Source: Medicago truncatula | Lineage: Eukaryota; Streptophyta; Magnoliopsida; Fabales; Fabaceae | Assembly (NCBI RefSeq): GCF_003473485.1 | Contig: NC_053046.1 | Span: 630,001 to 694,000 of the forward strand | Direction of reading: 5' to 3' | DNA length: 64,000 nt | Shown: in pieces, positions 46,837 to 56,594 of the stretch | Layout of the letters: each line of letters opens with the position of its first letter | Position numbering within the stretch: the first letter of the stretch is position 1 | Notes under the pieces: generated by a model | Seen by the model: only the letters and a program-made list of their open reading frames with translations | Told to the model about the DNA's origin: nothing | Database searches by the model: none | Position numbers and translations under genes: made by a program

Positions 46837-47823
46837 ATGTCTTCTACACCAAAGAAAGAGATAGTTTCACTAGTTCCTGATTTCATTCATGTGTACAATG
46901 ATGGAACCATAGAACGTCTCAATGACATGCCTAAGGTTACACCTTCACCACAAGACCTTGAAACAAATGTCTCATCAAAAGACATTCTCTTTTCCAATGA
47001 ACCTTCACTCTTTGCTAGACTTTACCTACCAAAACTAACCGATCAAAACCAAAAAATACCTATCTTAGTCTACTTTCATGGTGGTGCATTTTGTTGTGAA
47101 TCAACTTTTGCATCACATCATCACAAATATTGTAACATTATTGCTTCTCAAGGAAATGTTCTAATTTTTTCTATTGAATATAGAAAAGCTCCAGAACATT
47201 TTCTTCCAACGCAATATAATGATTGTTGGGATGGTCTCAATTGGGTTGCTTCTCATAACACTACCATTGAAAATGTTCCAGAAAATAGTGACCCTTGGAT
47301 CATTAATCATGGTGATTTCAACAAAGTTTTTATTGGTGGTGATAGCAGTGGTGCAAATATTGTTCACAACATTGCTATGCGTGCTGGTGTTACAAGAATA
47401 CCTAATGGTGTTAAAATATTTGGTGCTTATATGAACCATACATTTTTTTGGGGTTCAAAACCATTAGGGTTTGAAAAGGTTGAGAAATTTGAGAAGGTAA
47501 ATGAATTTGCTACTTTGCTTTGGAAATTTGTGTACCCTCGTGCTCCTTTTGGGATAGATGATCCAAATGTGAATCCATTGGGTCCAATGTCACCTAATTT
47601 GGCTTTACTTGGTTGTTCTAAAATGCTTGTTACTGTTGCTGGTAAGGATCGTTTTAGGGACAGAGCTGTTTTGTATTATGAAGCTGTGAAAAGGAGTCAT
47701 TGGAATGGGGAAGTTGAATTTTTTGAAGAAGAAGATGAAGATCATTGTTATTATATGGTCCATCCTGAATCTGATAAGGGCAAAAAACTCATCAAAGTTG
47801 TGGCTGATTTTCTTCACCAGTGA
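46837..47823 (+). CDS. Carboxylesterase (CXE family), intact triad
   Basis: Intronless, 328 residues, starting MSSTPKKEIVSLVPDFIHVY. An alpha/beta-hydrolase fold enzyme related to HIDH and the plant carboxylesterases CXE. Conserved parts in order: DGTIERL, SSKDILFSN, oxyanion HGGAF (His81), the nucleophile motif GGDSSGANIVHN with Ser170, GKDRFRDRAVLYYEAV with Asp271 and EDEDHCYYMV with His303. All catalytic residues expected for ester hydrolysis are in place. No signal peptide is seen, so it is likely cytosolic; the natural substrate is unknown. Bases just before the ATG are GAAA, a fair plant context. It is the most intact of the three paralogues in the window and lies in the same orientation as the one at 56,595. 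Confidence 0.94.
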   Translation: MSSTPKKEIVSLVPDFIHVYNDGTIERLNDMPKVTPSPQDLETNVSSKDILFSNEPSLFARLYLPKLTDQNQKIPILVYFHGGAFCCESTFASHHHKYCNIIASQGNVLIFSIEYRKAPEHFLPTQYNDCWDGLNWVASHNTTIENVPENSDPWIINHGDFNKVFIGGDSSGANIVHNIAMRAGVTRIPNGVKIFGAYMNHTFFWGSKPLGFEKVEKFEKVNEFATLLWKFVYPRAPFGIDDPNVNPLGPMSPNLALLGCSKMLVTVAGKDRFRDRAVLYYEAVKRSHWNGEVEFFEEEDEDHCYYMVHPESDKGKKLIKVVADFLHQ

Positions 47824-48104
47824 AAGATTTAAGAAATTGTATGGGTTGAATAAGGATATGTCATGCTATTGTTTGTTTCTCTTTTGTTTATGTTTGTTTT
47901 ATTTTATTTATTCAAATGTGTCATTGGGTTTTATTAATTGGTGTTAGGGTTTTCTTTTGGGTGTTTCACACATATAGCACCTTTTATCATGTTGTCTACG
48001 TCTTACGTGTCATTTTACTATGTCGTTTTTATCTTGCGTGTCTCTGTTCTTCTTGAACAAATACTTGGTAATTAATAAATTTTAATGTTAAAAAAATGTC
48101 ACTT

Positions 48105-48222
48105 AGATTGGTCTGATGGTGTTAACTCAAGACCTTAGAGTGTTTTCCTCTCAGGTTTGAATCTCCGATGTCAATTTCATATTAGTGATCCTTGAGTCAG
48201 ATACCAAATTTAAGAAAGAAAG
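48105..48222 (+). mobile_element. tRNA-derived SINE
   Basis: A-box-like TTGGTCTGATGG and B box GGTTTGAATCTCC, ending in a GAAAGAAAGAA tail. A perfect 13-bp duplication AAAAATGTCACTT flanks it (48,092-48,104 and 48,223-48,235). Same family as 20,448-20,564. Confidence 0.82.
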
Positions 48223-48235
48223 AAAAATGTCACTT

Positions 48236-49363
48236 TATGTGAGAATTGTAAGTACACCTTGAAATAGTGATCAAATGGAATAATCATAATCCTTAAAAGA
48301 TGGTTCTTCTAACATATTTTCTCCTATGTTCTTCTAATTTTATATTCCTCTACTATTTCTATTTCTTTTTTTTAAACAAGTCCAACTCAACTTATTTCAT
48401 TTGTTAAATACTCTCCTATGTTCTTCTCGCCGCACATTAACAGCGTCAACAAAGATTTGAGAGTTATTGTTTCAAAAAAAAATAAAAATTGAGAGTTATA
48501 TTGAAACGTGACATTGTGGAGTCTCATTTGTTGAACCCAACAACATCTTCAAACAATCCAAACACATCACCTTCGTAAACGTGACATTGGAATGTTTCAA
48601 TGATTTATATTTCGATGATGTTATTATTATTATTATTACTATTACTATTATTATTATGGAAGTTTCTACGGTACAACCTTCAATTAAGGTGTACCAGTAC
48701 ATCTAATTCATAAATCTATAAGTTAACGATAATTTTAATGTGATAAAGAGATATTTATCGACTTTTATATCTTAGAAAATATTATCTCATAAGAAAAAAT
48801 ATCATTTCATTTTTTATAAGAATTATACTAAATTTTTTTAACATTTTATTGAAAAAAATAATCAATATACACTATTATGAGTAAAAAAAATTGAATTTTG
48901 CTTTGCCGACACTTTTGAAAAATAAAATATAATTATAAATGATAGAAAATATTTTTTTCTAAAGAAAATAACATTAAACTATTCATTTAAATACACGGGT
49001 GTACCGGTACACTCAAAATTATCGAGTGTGCCATAGAAATTGCCTATTATTATTACTACTACTACTATTATTATTATTATTATTTTTGAACAAACAAAAA
49101 TGGGATATATATTAACGCCAAAAGATGATCATCTTAGTATAAGGAGGAGTGCCAAAAAGACCTCGAAAGTTTACAATATAGGAAAGGTAACCACAAATAA
49201 AAAAATACAATCAGAGGAGTAGCCGACACCCAAACATGCAAATGGGTTCGACCACCAAATATGAAAACTTAAGTTAAAATTGACATGAACTGCCTTCATC
49301 CACCAAAAAGAGTGAAGTTTAACTTTGATTAGCATCTGACAAACATTTTTTTCCTTATTTTTA
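48236..49363. other. AT-rich intergenic DNA with microsatellites
   Basis: Contains (TTA)n-type runs at about 48,620-48,657 and 49,048-49,084 and an A-rich micro-insertion at 48,457-48,499. GTACACCTTAATTGAAGG-type sequence near 48,675-48,700 and ACCGGTACACTC near 48,990-49,020 suggest the ends of another small transposon, not resolved. No gene. Confidence 0.45.
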
Positions 49364-50617
49364 GGTACCGTTTGGCCAGGCTTTTTTCGGTCTAAAAGCT
49401 ACTTTAAAACAAATTTAAAATAAAGCTCTTTAAGAAAAAGACTAAAGTTGTTTGGTTTCTTTATTTTTTTTTTAGTTCTAAAGTTATTTTTGAGTTAAAA
49501 GCTGTTCGGCAAAATATTATACAAAACTTTGAATTTATTATTTTTTGGTGGTGTATGGGTTCGAATCCGGGACCTTGCATATATTTATGCATTGTCTATA
49601 AATAAATAAAAAAACTTTGAATTCATTATGAATTAACATAATAAATAAAAAAATGTCTAAAATATTTTTTGAAGGGAAAAAATGTTTAAAATATAAAAGA
49701 TATATTTTTACCAATACTATATTTACTCAATGACGTTTATTTTGTGTAACATGAATACAAATTTGTACAATATCTTTTCCAATTATACTCTATAACAAAT
49801 TTTGTTATAAGAATACCATATTTTTAGTGTTGGTCAAAAAGATAAGAATTTATATTATATAATATTATATTTGTTACATTGCTGGTGTCATTGAGAAAGA
49901 TATGTTTAGTTTTTTTAATAAGAAAAAGATATGCATAGTTTGTTACAATACAAATGTGTAAATTATATATAAGTATAATTTTTTTAGGCAACTACACTTG
50001 TACTTTTAATTAAAATCAAAATTTTATAAAAATAATTATACGCATTACACAACACTAACAAAAATTATACGCATTAGCATAACAAAAAAAAAACAGAAAA
50101 AGGAACATAAAGTATTACTCTAAACGCTAACATGTGTGTGTATTTCCGTGGTTGAAGAAAGGGAATAAAAATATTCGGTGTCATTCATTGACAGCGTGAA
50201 TACAAATATTTGCGAGGTTGTGATAATCAAAAGATATTGAAATTAATATATAAGTGATAAAGAGATTATAAAATTCCTTAAAAAAATAGATAATAAAATT
50301 TAATGGAACCTCATTAAAAAATTAAATGGACCGGTTAAAAAAAATAAAATAAAATAAAATGGAAGAAAAAAGCATATTGAAAAAATAAAACAAAAGGTTG
50401 CCGGCGGGAGTTGAAGAGAGATGCTTGTGAAATAAATTGGGGAGAAATAGTTTTTTGAAGTAGCATTCAACAACTTTTGGTTAAAGTTCATTCCATTCAA
50501 TTTTATGCATTCTAAAAAAAGTACTTTTTTTCGAAGGTACTTTATTGATATTGTGTTTGGCCTAGCTTCTCCTTAAAAACGTAGAAAAGCTGAAAAAAAG
50601 CCGGGCCAAACGGTACC
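49364..50617. mobile_element. PIF/Harbinger-like or hAT-like TIR element, 1.25 kb
   Basis: Ends GGTACCGTTTGGCCAGGC and GCCGGGCCAAACGGTACC are inverted repeats continuing into AAAGCT-rich subterminal sequence. TTA (49,361-49,363) and TGA (50,618-50,620) could be a 3-bp duplication with one change, which would fit PIF/Harbinger. There is no transposase. The interior carries a small retroposon and several filler-containing direct repeats. Confidence 0.65.
49542..49610. mobile_element. Truncated retroposon, 69 bp
   Basis: A GGGTTCGAATCCGGGACC B-box-like segment followed by an AAATAAATAAA tail is flanked by AAAACTTTGAATTTATTAT (49,523-49,541) and a copy with one change (49,611-49,629). It is probably a truncated SINE that entered the surrounding TIR element. 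Confidence 0.7.
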
Positions 50618-50716
50618 TGAATAAACTGTTATTTCTCTCATTTCACATAACCCAAACACATGAGAGCCACACAAGTTGCATAACAGCATTGTGAAGTACA
50701 ATCCTACTGCCACAAC

Positions 50717-51666
50717 TAGGGGTGTTCAAAACCGAACCAATCCAATAGAAAAACCGCAAACCGAACCAACCCAAACTGAAACCGCAAAAAACCGCACTTG
50801 GTTCGGATGAGTTCGGATGACTTTTAGACTGAACCGCGCGGTTCGGTTCGGTTTGCGGTTTGCATCTCAGCAACCGAACCAAACCAAACCAAACCGCAAA
50901 AATACTCAATGTTATTAAACTAAGTAAGTACTGTACTAGCCCAATACCAAAGTGAACCCAAGCCCAAGCCCAACACTATCCAGCAGAAACTACACAATAT
51001 TCATTTTTTACTGCCATTCATGAGTGCCATTCATTTTGGAGTTTAGAATTTTCTACATACAGCTGTTTATTATATGAATGATTGTTATTCATTTCTTAGT
51101 CTAGAATTTTCTATAGATTCGTGATCATCCTTGCAAGAAAAATTTTACATTTATGCAAAGAGGCAATATTTATATTGATAGTTTGCCGAATTTAGAATCA
51201 TGATTTTTATTCACTAAATCATGATTTATATTGAGGCAATGTTTATGATTTTTGTTTTTTAACTTTAGATATGACTATCAAGTTGTTATTATTTTGGAGT
51301 CATGATAATGTGTTACTTTGGAACTTCAAGTTGTTCTTTTTTAATTCTTAAATATTATTTTGGTACTGTAATGTTATTTTAGATAAATAACTTTTATTGG
51401 TATTGTAATGCTATTTTGGAACTTCAAGTTTTTTTTTTGAATAATTAAAATTGCTTGGTACTAGTTGGCAATATTAGAGTTAATGTAATTTTTTTATTTA
51501 TCTCGCGATTTACTGCATCAACTGAACCAATCCAAACCGCATTGGTTTGGTTTGGATGACTTTTTAAAAATCAACCGAACCAAACCAAACCGTATGTTTT
51601 TCTCTCTCGCGGTTTGGATGATTATTATGCTTGAAACCGAACCAAACCGCACCGCGAACACCCCTA
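50717..51666. mobile_element. hAT-type non-autonomous element, 950 bp
   Basis: Ends TAGGGGTGTTCAAAACCG and GCGAACACCCCTA are inverted repeats. GCCACAAC (50,709-50,716) and GCCATAAC (51,667-51,674) form an 8-bp duplication with one mismatch. Subterminal AACCGAACCAAACC motifs are repeated many times at both ends in opposite orientation. No transposase. The short frames in these arrays are artefacts. Confidence 0.88.
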
Positions 51667-52333
51667 GCCATAACATATGCTGCCACTGTCACGTACGTAC
51701 TCCATCCCTTCTCCCAACCCAAACCACACATCGCAGCCATTGACAGCAACTTGTTTTCTACCAAGTCAAACAGACGCCGATTATTATTGTTGTTGTTGTT
51801 TATTATATATACATGAAATTATTTGAATCAATGAGTTTTGAATGTAAAAACAAAAATAGTGTGATTTGCATCCGATTAAAAGTGTATTTGATTGTAAGTT
51901 GGGTGTAAATAGCTAGCAGCATTCCTTTCCATAAAAAAGTTGTTAAGTAGAATTTTATTTCGAGAATTTCTACATGAAAAATAGTAATTTTATGTGGATA
52001 ATTTTACCAAAAATTAACAATCTTATTTGGACACGTATTCCGTCTATATTTGTATTGTAGCTGCAACTACAACAAAAACATCAAATTAAGACGGAATTTT
52101 GAATCAATCACAAAGTTTGTAACGGCCGATATAAGAATTCTACCAATGAAATTATTTATTTTCTGTCCCATATTCCGTCCTAAAATTGCGACAAAGTTAA
52201 ATATTTCGTCCTAAGTTTTTTTTGACAAGCGATTTAATTAAGATGGAATGTATTTTTGCAAACTCCGTTCTAAAAATATTTTGGGACGGAAATTTCAACT
52301 ATCATATGACGAATTTTTCAATCTCAAAATTAC

Positions 52334-52462
52334 TTTTTTTCTATCTAGTTTAGTGGATAGAGTTTACACATTTTAAATATGGAGAAGTTGATTATCCGGT
52401 CTTCGAACCCCAACTCCTGCATATATTAAGCATTGTTCCTATCTACTGAGATAAGCTCGTGG
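52334..52462 (-). mobile_element. Degraded tRNA-derived SINE
   Basis: The minus strand has TATCTCAGTAGATAGG (A box) and GGGTTCGAAGACC (B box) and a short A tail. Same family as 10,591-10,733. No target duplication could be read. Confidence 0.6.
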
Positions 52463-52856
52463 AATAAAATGATTTTTAATATTTTTTTATATAGATTTCG
52501 ATACAAACACAGTATGTATATGTATATTTATACTGATTTCGAGTTTTAAATTGTGTTTTCTCTTTTTTGGGTTGTTTTTTACTCTCCTTGTGATTGATGT
52601 CCATTTTCAAAGGGTACAATATTGAGGTGCCAGAAAATTGTTTGTCCAAATAACACAATTGTAGTTTTTTTTAAGAAAACACATGAAAGCATTAAATATT
52701 TTTTTATGATAGTTGAGTAAATTAAAAGTTCACAATAAACTGCCTTTTAAGTTGATCAAACAATCCAGTCAAAAAAAGTTGATCAAACAAACCAGTCAAA
52801 AGAAAAAGTTGATCAAACAAATCCTAAAAAAAGAAGTTGGTCAAACAAAAAAAAAG

Positions 52857-53032
52857 TAAGGTTATTATTTTTATTTTTTTGAAAGAAGAAAGGAAGTTTA
52901 TTATTTGAGACTCCTTAAAAAAAAATCCAAAAATATCGAGACAATATATCCCTGATATACAATATGTAGTAAACAATAATAAACTTCCTTTCTTCTTTCA
53001 AAAAAATAAAAATAATAACCTTACTTTTTTTT
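52857..53032. repeat. Near-perfect inverted repeat, about 58-bp arms
   Basis: GAAAGAAGAAAGGAAGTTTA on the left is mirrored by TAAACTTCCTTTCTTCTTTC on the right, and the match continues through TTATTATTTTTA and GTAAGGTT without visible mismatch. The spacer is about 60 bp. The match suggests a recent inverted duplication. Confidence 0.8.
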
Positions 53033-53350
53033 ATTGTTTACTACATATTAATATGGATTTTGAAATTAAAAAATTAGTGTGATAGGCATCCGAATTAAAC
53101 GTGTCTTTGATTGTAAGATGGGTTATCACGTGACTATATTGTGTAAATATTTTTTTTTTAAGGAAGTGTGTAAATAGTAGTTAGTAGAATTTTACCAAAA
53201 ACAATATATATATGAGAAGCATTTGGTCTATATTTTTATAGTATTTTTTTTGGTACAATAGTTTTATTGTATTTGTGTTTTTCTAGAGAAGTTTTAAGTG
53301 CTAAACAGTACGGGACTTGTGCGTACGAATTTTCACGAATGCGCCCTTAA

Positions 53351-54903
53351 GGGTCCGTTTGGTTCGAGAGTTTTGGAGGGGAGGGGAGATTTTTAATTTG
53401 AAGTGTTTGGTTCAATTTTTAGAAGGGAAGGGAAGGGGAGGAGAGCAAATCTCTTTAAAATTTTATTGCATTGCCATAATTATCCTTAAATTAATTTCAA
53501 ATCTCAATATTAACCTTGTAACAACTTTTATTATTATTAGATTATATTATTTTTGTAACAATCTTATTATTATTATTAGGTTATCTTATTCTTGTAACAA
53601 TTATTATTATTATTTTGTTATATTTTCCTTGTAACAATTTTTATTATTATATAATCTACCACTCTTATTTGTTAGATGTACAAACCGCTCTTACTACTAC
53701 TTTGTTGTTGTCAACGACTGCTTGAGGCTTCCTCCAAAGTGAATTGTGAGTAATTTCATCATCTCATTGTCTATATCGTAGTATTATTAATTACATCGTT
53801 ATTGATTCGCTACTTTATTATCCTTGTTTAATCGTTATCGTTGTTGGAACTTTATTGTTTAAATTGTTGCTTTATCCTTACGGTGGCTTGTTTGTTTCAT
53901 AGTGTGTTTTTTCTTATGGTATTGATCCATTCATTTGAGAGTATTGTTTTTTTTTCACTTTTAAAATCGTTGAAGTCTTTTTTTTTTGATGAAATCGTTG
54001 AAGTTTTATTATTATTATTATTATTTTATTTTAATTCAGCTTATTATACTTGTTGTTGCTTGTTTTTTTTTCACAGTTAATTCACCTATCCATGTCTTGT
54101 TGTGTAAAATCTTGACCAGAATTTTTTTTCACTACACAACCTTACTATTATCGGATTAGCTGAATATAACTCGTAATCATTGAATCAAATTGAAAATGAA
54201 ATTCACTAAAAACGCACATAGTTTTAAAAAAATAAAATAATTTACCATGAGAACAGAAATATACAAATAAAATTTTGCATAAAATAGCTACAGCCTACAG
54301 GCAAACGAACAGTAAAAACTCAGGACATGTTTACATTTCACATGTTCCCACTTAAAACCTCTCTCAAACATGCAGGCCATTTATTTTATTTTTTTAAAGG
54401 CTGATGCTGGCTATTGAACTTGTTCCTGTTGGCACACTACATTATCCATCCTCAAAGCTGTGCATTATTTTTATTGATACTTATTGTTGTTGGAGTATCA
54501 GATACAGCTTATATAAAATGCAAATCTTCACTTCTAGCTAAAATAGGATAATCACAACCTAGTAGTGTTTTTTTTCACTGTTAATTCACCGATCCTACAT
54601 GTCTTGTTGTGTAAAATCTTGGCTTTATTTTTCTGTACATTAATCTATATGCTTGGAGCAAAATACATGAGCCAATTTAAGATAAAATAGCGGCTTAGAT
54701 GTGTGCTTGTCTTTGTCAGTTTCTGAAATCGTAAAAACAAACAGTTTCTTTTATTTAATTAAGTTTAAGGGTAAAACGGTAAAATACTGTTAAAATCCCT
54801 CCCCTCCCCTTGTGAACCAAACACACTTTTAATTAAAAATATCTCCCCTCCACTCCCCTCCGTAAAAATCCCTCCCCTCCTAATTCTCGAACCAAACGGA
54901 CCC
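53351..54903. mobile_element. PIF/Harbinger-type non-autonomous element, 1.55 kb
   Basis: Ends GGGTCCGTTTGGTTCGAGA and TCTCGAACCAAACGGACCC are perfect inverted repeats. TAA flanks both sides (53,348-53,350 and 54,904-54,906), matching the TWA preference of PIF/Harbinger. Subterminal GAGGGGAGGGGAG purine tracts are mirrored at the other end. No transposase frame was recognised. Confidence 0.83.
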
Positions 54904-54955
54904 TAAGAGAAAATGCATCCCTTTTTTAATTTCATACAAAAAAAAATCCATTCTT

Positions 54956-55099
54956 TTTTTTTTTTTTTGGTAGATAGACGAAATGGCAAAGTCATTATAA
55001 ACTCACACACACACGTGGAGGTATCGGGGTTCGAACCCCGATCATGACATCCGACCTAACAATTTCGGCATTTTGCCAGTTGAACTAGGACTTCTGGAT
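54956..55099 (-). mobile_element. tRNA-derived SINE, third family
   Basis: The minus strand has TAGTTCAACTGG (A box) and GGGGTTCGAACCCCG (B box) and ends in a poly-A tail. A perfect 12-bp duplication AAATCCATTCTT flanks it (54,944-54,955 and 55,100-55,111). Confidence 0.88.
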
Positions 55100-55111
55100 A
55101 AATCCATTCTT

Positions 55112-56529
55112 CTTTAGTTATACATTTATACTTCCACTCAATGTAACCCAAAAAAATACTCTCACTTATACATTTATCTCTCTTTCAAATTAATGTGAGG
55201 GGATAAGCTTTACACATTTGGTAAAACCAAGGGGAAACTGATAGGATATTTAGAATAAGGAGCATTAATATAGTGACTCGGCTAATTCTAGATGTTATTA
55301 TGACTCACCTTAATCTAGAAGGATCCATAAGATATATTGTTAGGGGATAATATTGAGTAGGTTAGGGTACACTTATCTTATTATGAGTATGCACAAGTTT
55401 ATATAATCATTGTATGCCTTATTATGAGAATTAATGAAAAATATAATGAATTTTCTTTCTTTTATCTCTAGCTTTCTCTCTTAATTTCTGAAGTGTGATC
55501 CCAACTCGAATTGGATTGTATTAGAAGCATGGGACAAAAGGATCATAATAATTTTCAAAGTTACAAAGAAATATGAATCGGTGATAGTTATCCTCGATCC
55601 CAAAGTCACCATAAACAATTTAGAAAATTGTTTTTTCTCCAAGTCAAAAATTGCCAAGGCCACATCGCAAAAAATACGTGCAGTGGTGAAAATTTAGAGG
55701 TGCAGATGTGAGCCACATGGGGATGAAATTTCATTTTAGGAAAGGAGAAGCGGTGTGTGCTACAGTAAATTTTAATATATCCGTGAAATTTCGTATAAAT
55801 ATATATCCGTACAATTAAGCATTTCCCTTTATTGTATATTTTGATAGTATAGATAATTTTTAAATGTATATAGTAAAATAAATATAATTTTTGACATTGA
55901 TTTGATTACAACCCCCGTATATTTACTAGATTTTCAAGTTTTAATTTTTTTCTTCATAACTGTAGCTGAAATGGTTTATATACAATGGAAATTGTTTGTC
56001 CAAATAACATATTTGTAGCTGAAATGCATTGTAAATTTATTTTATGTTTTATATTTGACATATTTTCAATAAAGAACAATATTTTATTTAGTTCCATATA
56101 GTTAAAATATCATATATCCGAAAATATAAGATCAACTAATAAAAATGTTGAAATTGTTAACTTTGTGAATTTTTAGACAATGTTGGTCACATACATGGTA
56201 TAAATTCATCCTTATCTTTTTTTTTTAAAGACTATTGGTCACATAATTGTTCCTCCACTTATATACGTGAGTTTTTAAAGACTATTATCATTTTTGCCTA
56301 TTTTCCAAAAAAAAAAATCCTTGAAAGTTTTTTACCTAAATAATGTTGGTCCAAACGTTGTCTCAATTCATGCTTATTTTTTTAAAAAAGGAAATTCATT
56401 CTTATCTAAATTCATGCTTATGCTAAAAAGATAGTCCACATATATTTTAAGCTGATAAAATAAATCCTAAAAAGACGTTGGTCAAACTAAATTAATGATT
56501 CATGCTTATCTAAAAATATAATTGACACA
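55112..56529. other. Intergenic and upstream region of the third esterase
   Basis: No gene. GAAATTGTTTGTCCAAATAACA-type sequence at about 55,989 and CCTAAAAAGACGTTGGTCAAAC at about 56,467 have relatives at 52,636 and 52,824, indicating an old duplication of upstream DNA. Confidence 0.5.
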
Positions 56530-56538
56530 TATATAAAT
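56530..56538 (+). promoter_or_regulatory. Candidate TATA box of the third esterase
   Basis: TATATAAAT lies about 60 bp before the ATG at 56,595, giving a plausible leader of about 30 bases. Confidence 0.6.
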
Positions 56539-56594
56539 TGCACAAGGTGTTGTGAACTCATTCATCCATCTTCAACATTGCATGCTTGATCAAA

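Larger units (their letters stand above)
51675..53347. other. Intergenic with internal duplications
   Basis: 51,860-52,050 and 53,060-53,250 are diverged direct copies (both contain GTGTGATTTGCATCCG- or GTGTGATAGGCATCCG-type sequence and TTTGATTGTAAG). At 52,070-52,320 GACGGAA and TTCCGTC motifs resemble a CACTA subterminal region, but no complete end is found. AAGTTGATCAAACAA is repeated at 52,750-52,850 with A-rich fillers. No gene. Confidence 0.5.

Noticed and set aside
50643-50909. Minus-strand frame rich in Phe, Gly and Leu
   Set aside because: It is produced by the AACCGAACC subterminal repeats of the hAT element.
53317-53634. 105-codon frame at the left end of the Harbinger-type element
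   Set aside because: It starts outside the element and crosses its terminal repeat; no transposase motif is present.
55030-55070. tRNA-like GGGGTTCGAACCCCG as a tRNA gene
   Set aside because: No cloverleaf or acceptor stem can be drawn; the A box, poly-A and target duplication mark it as a SINE.
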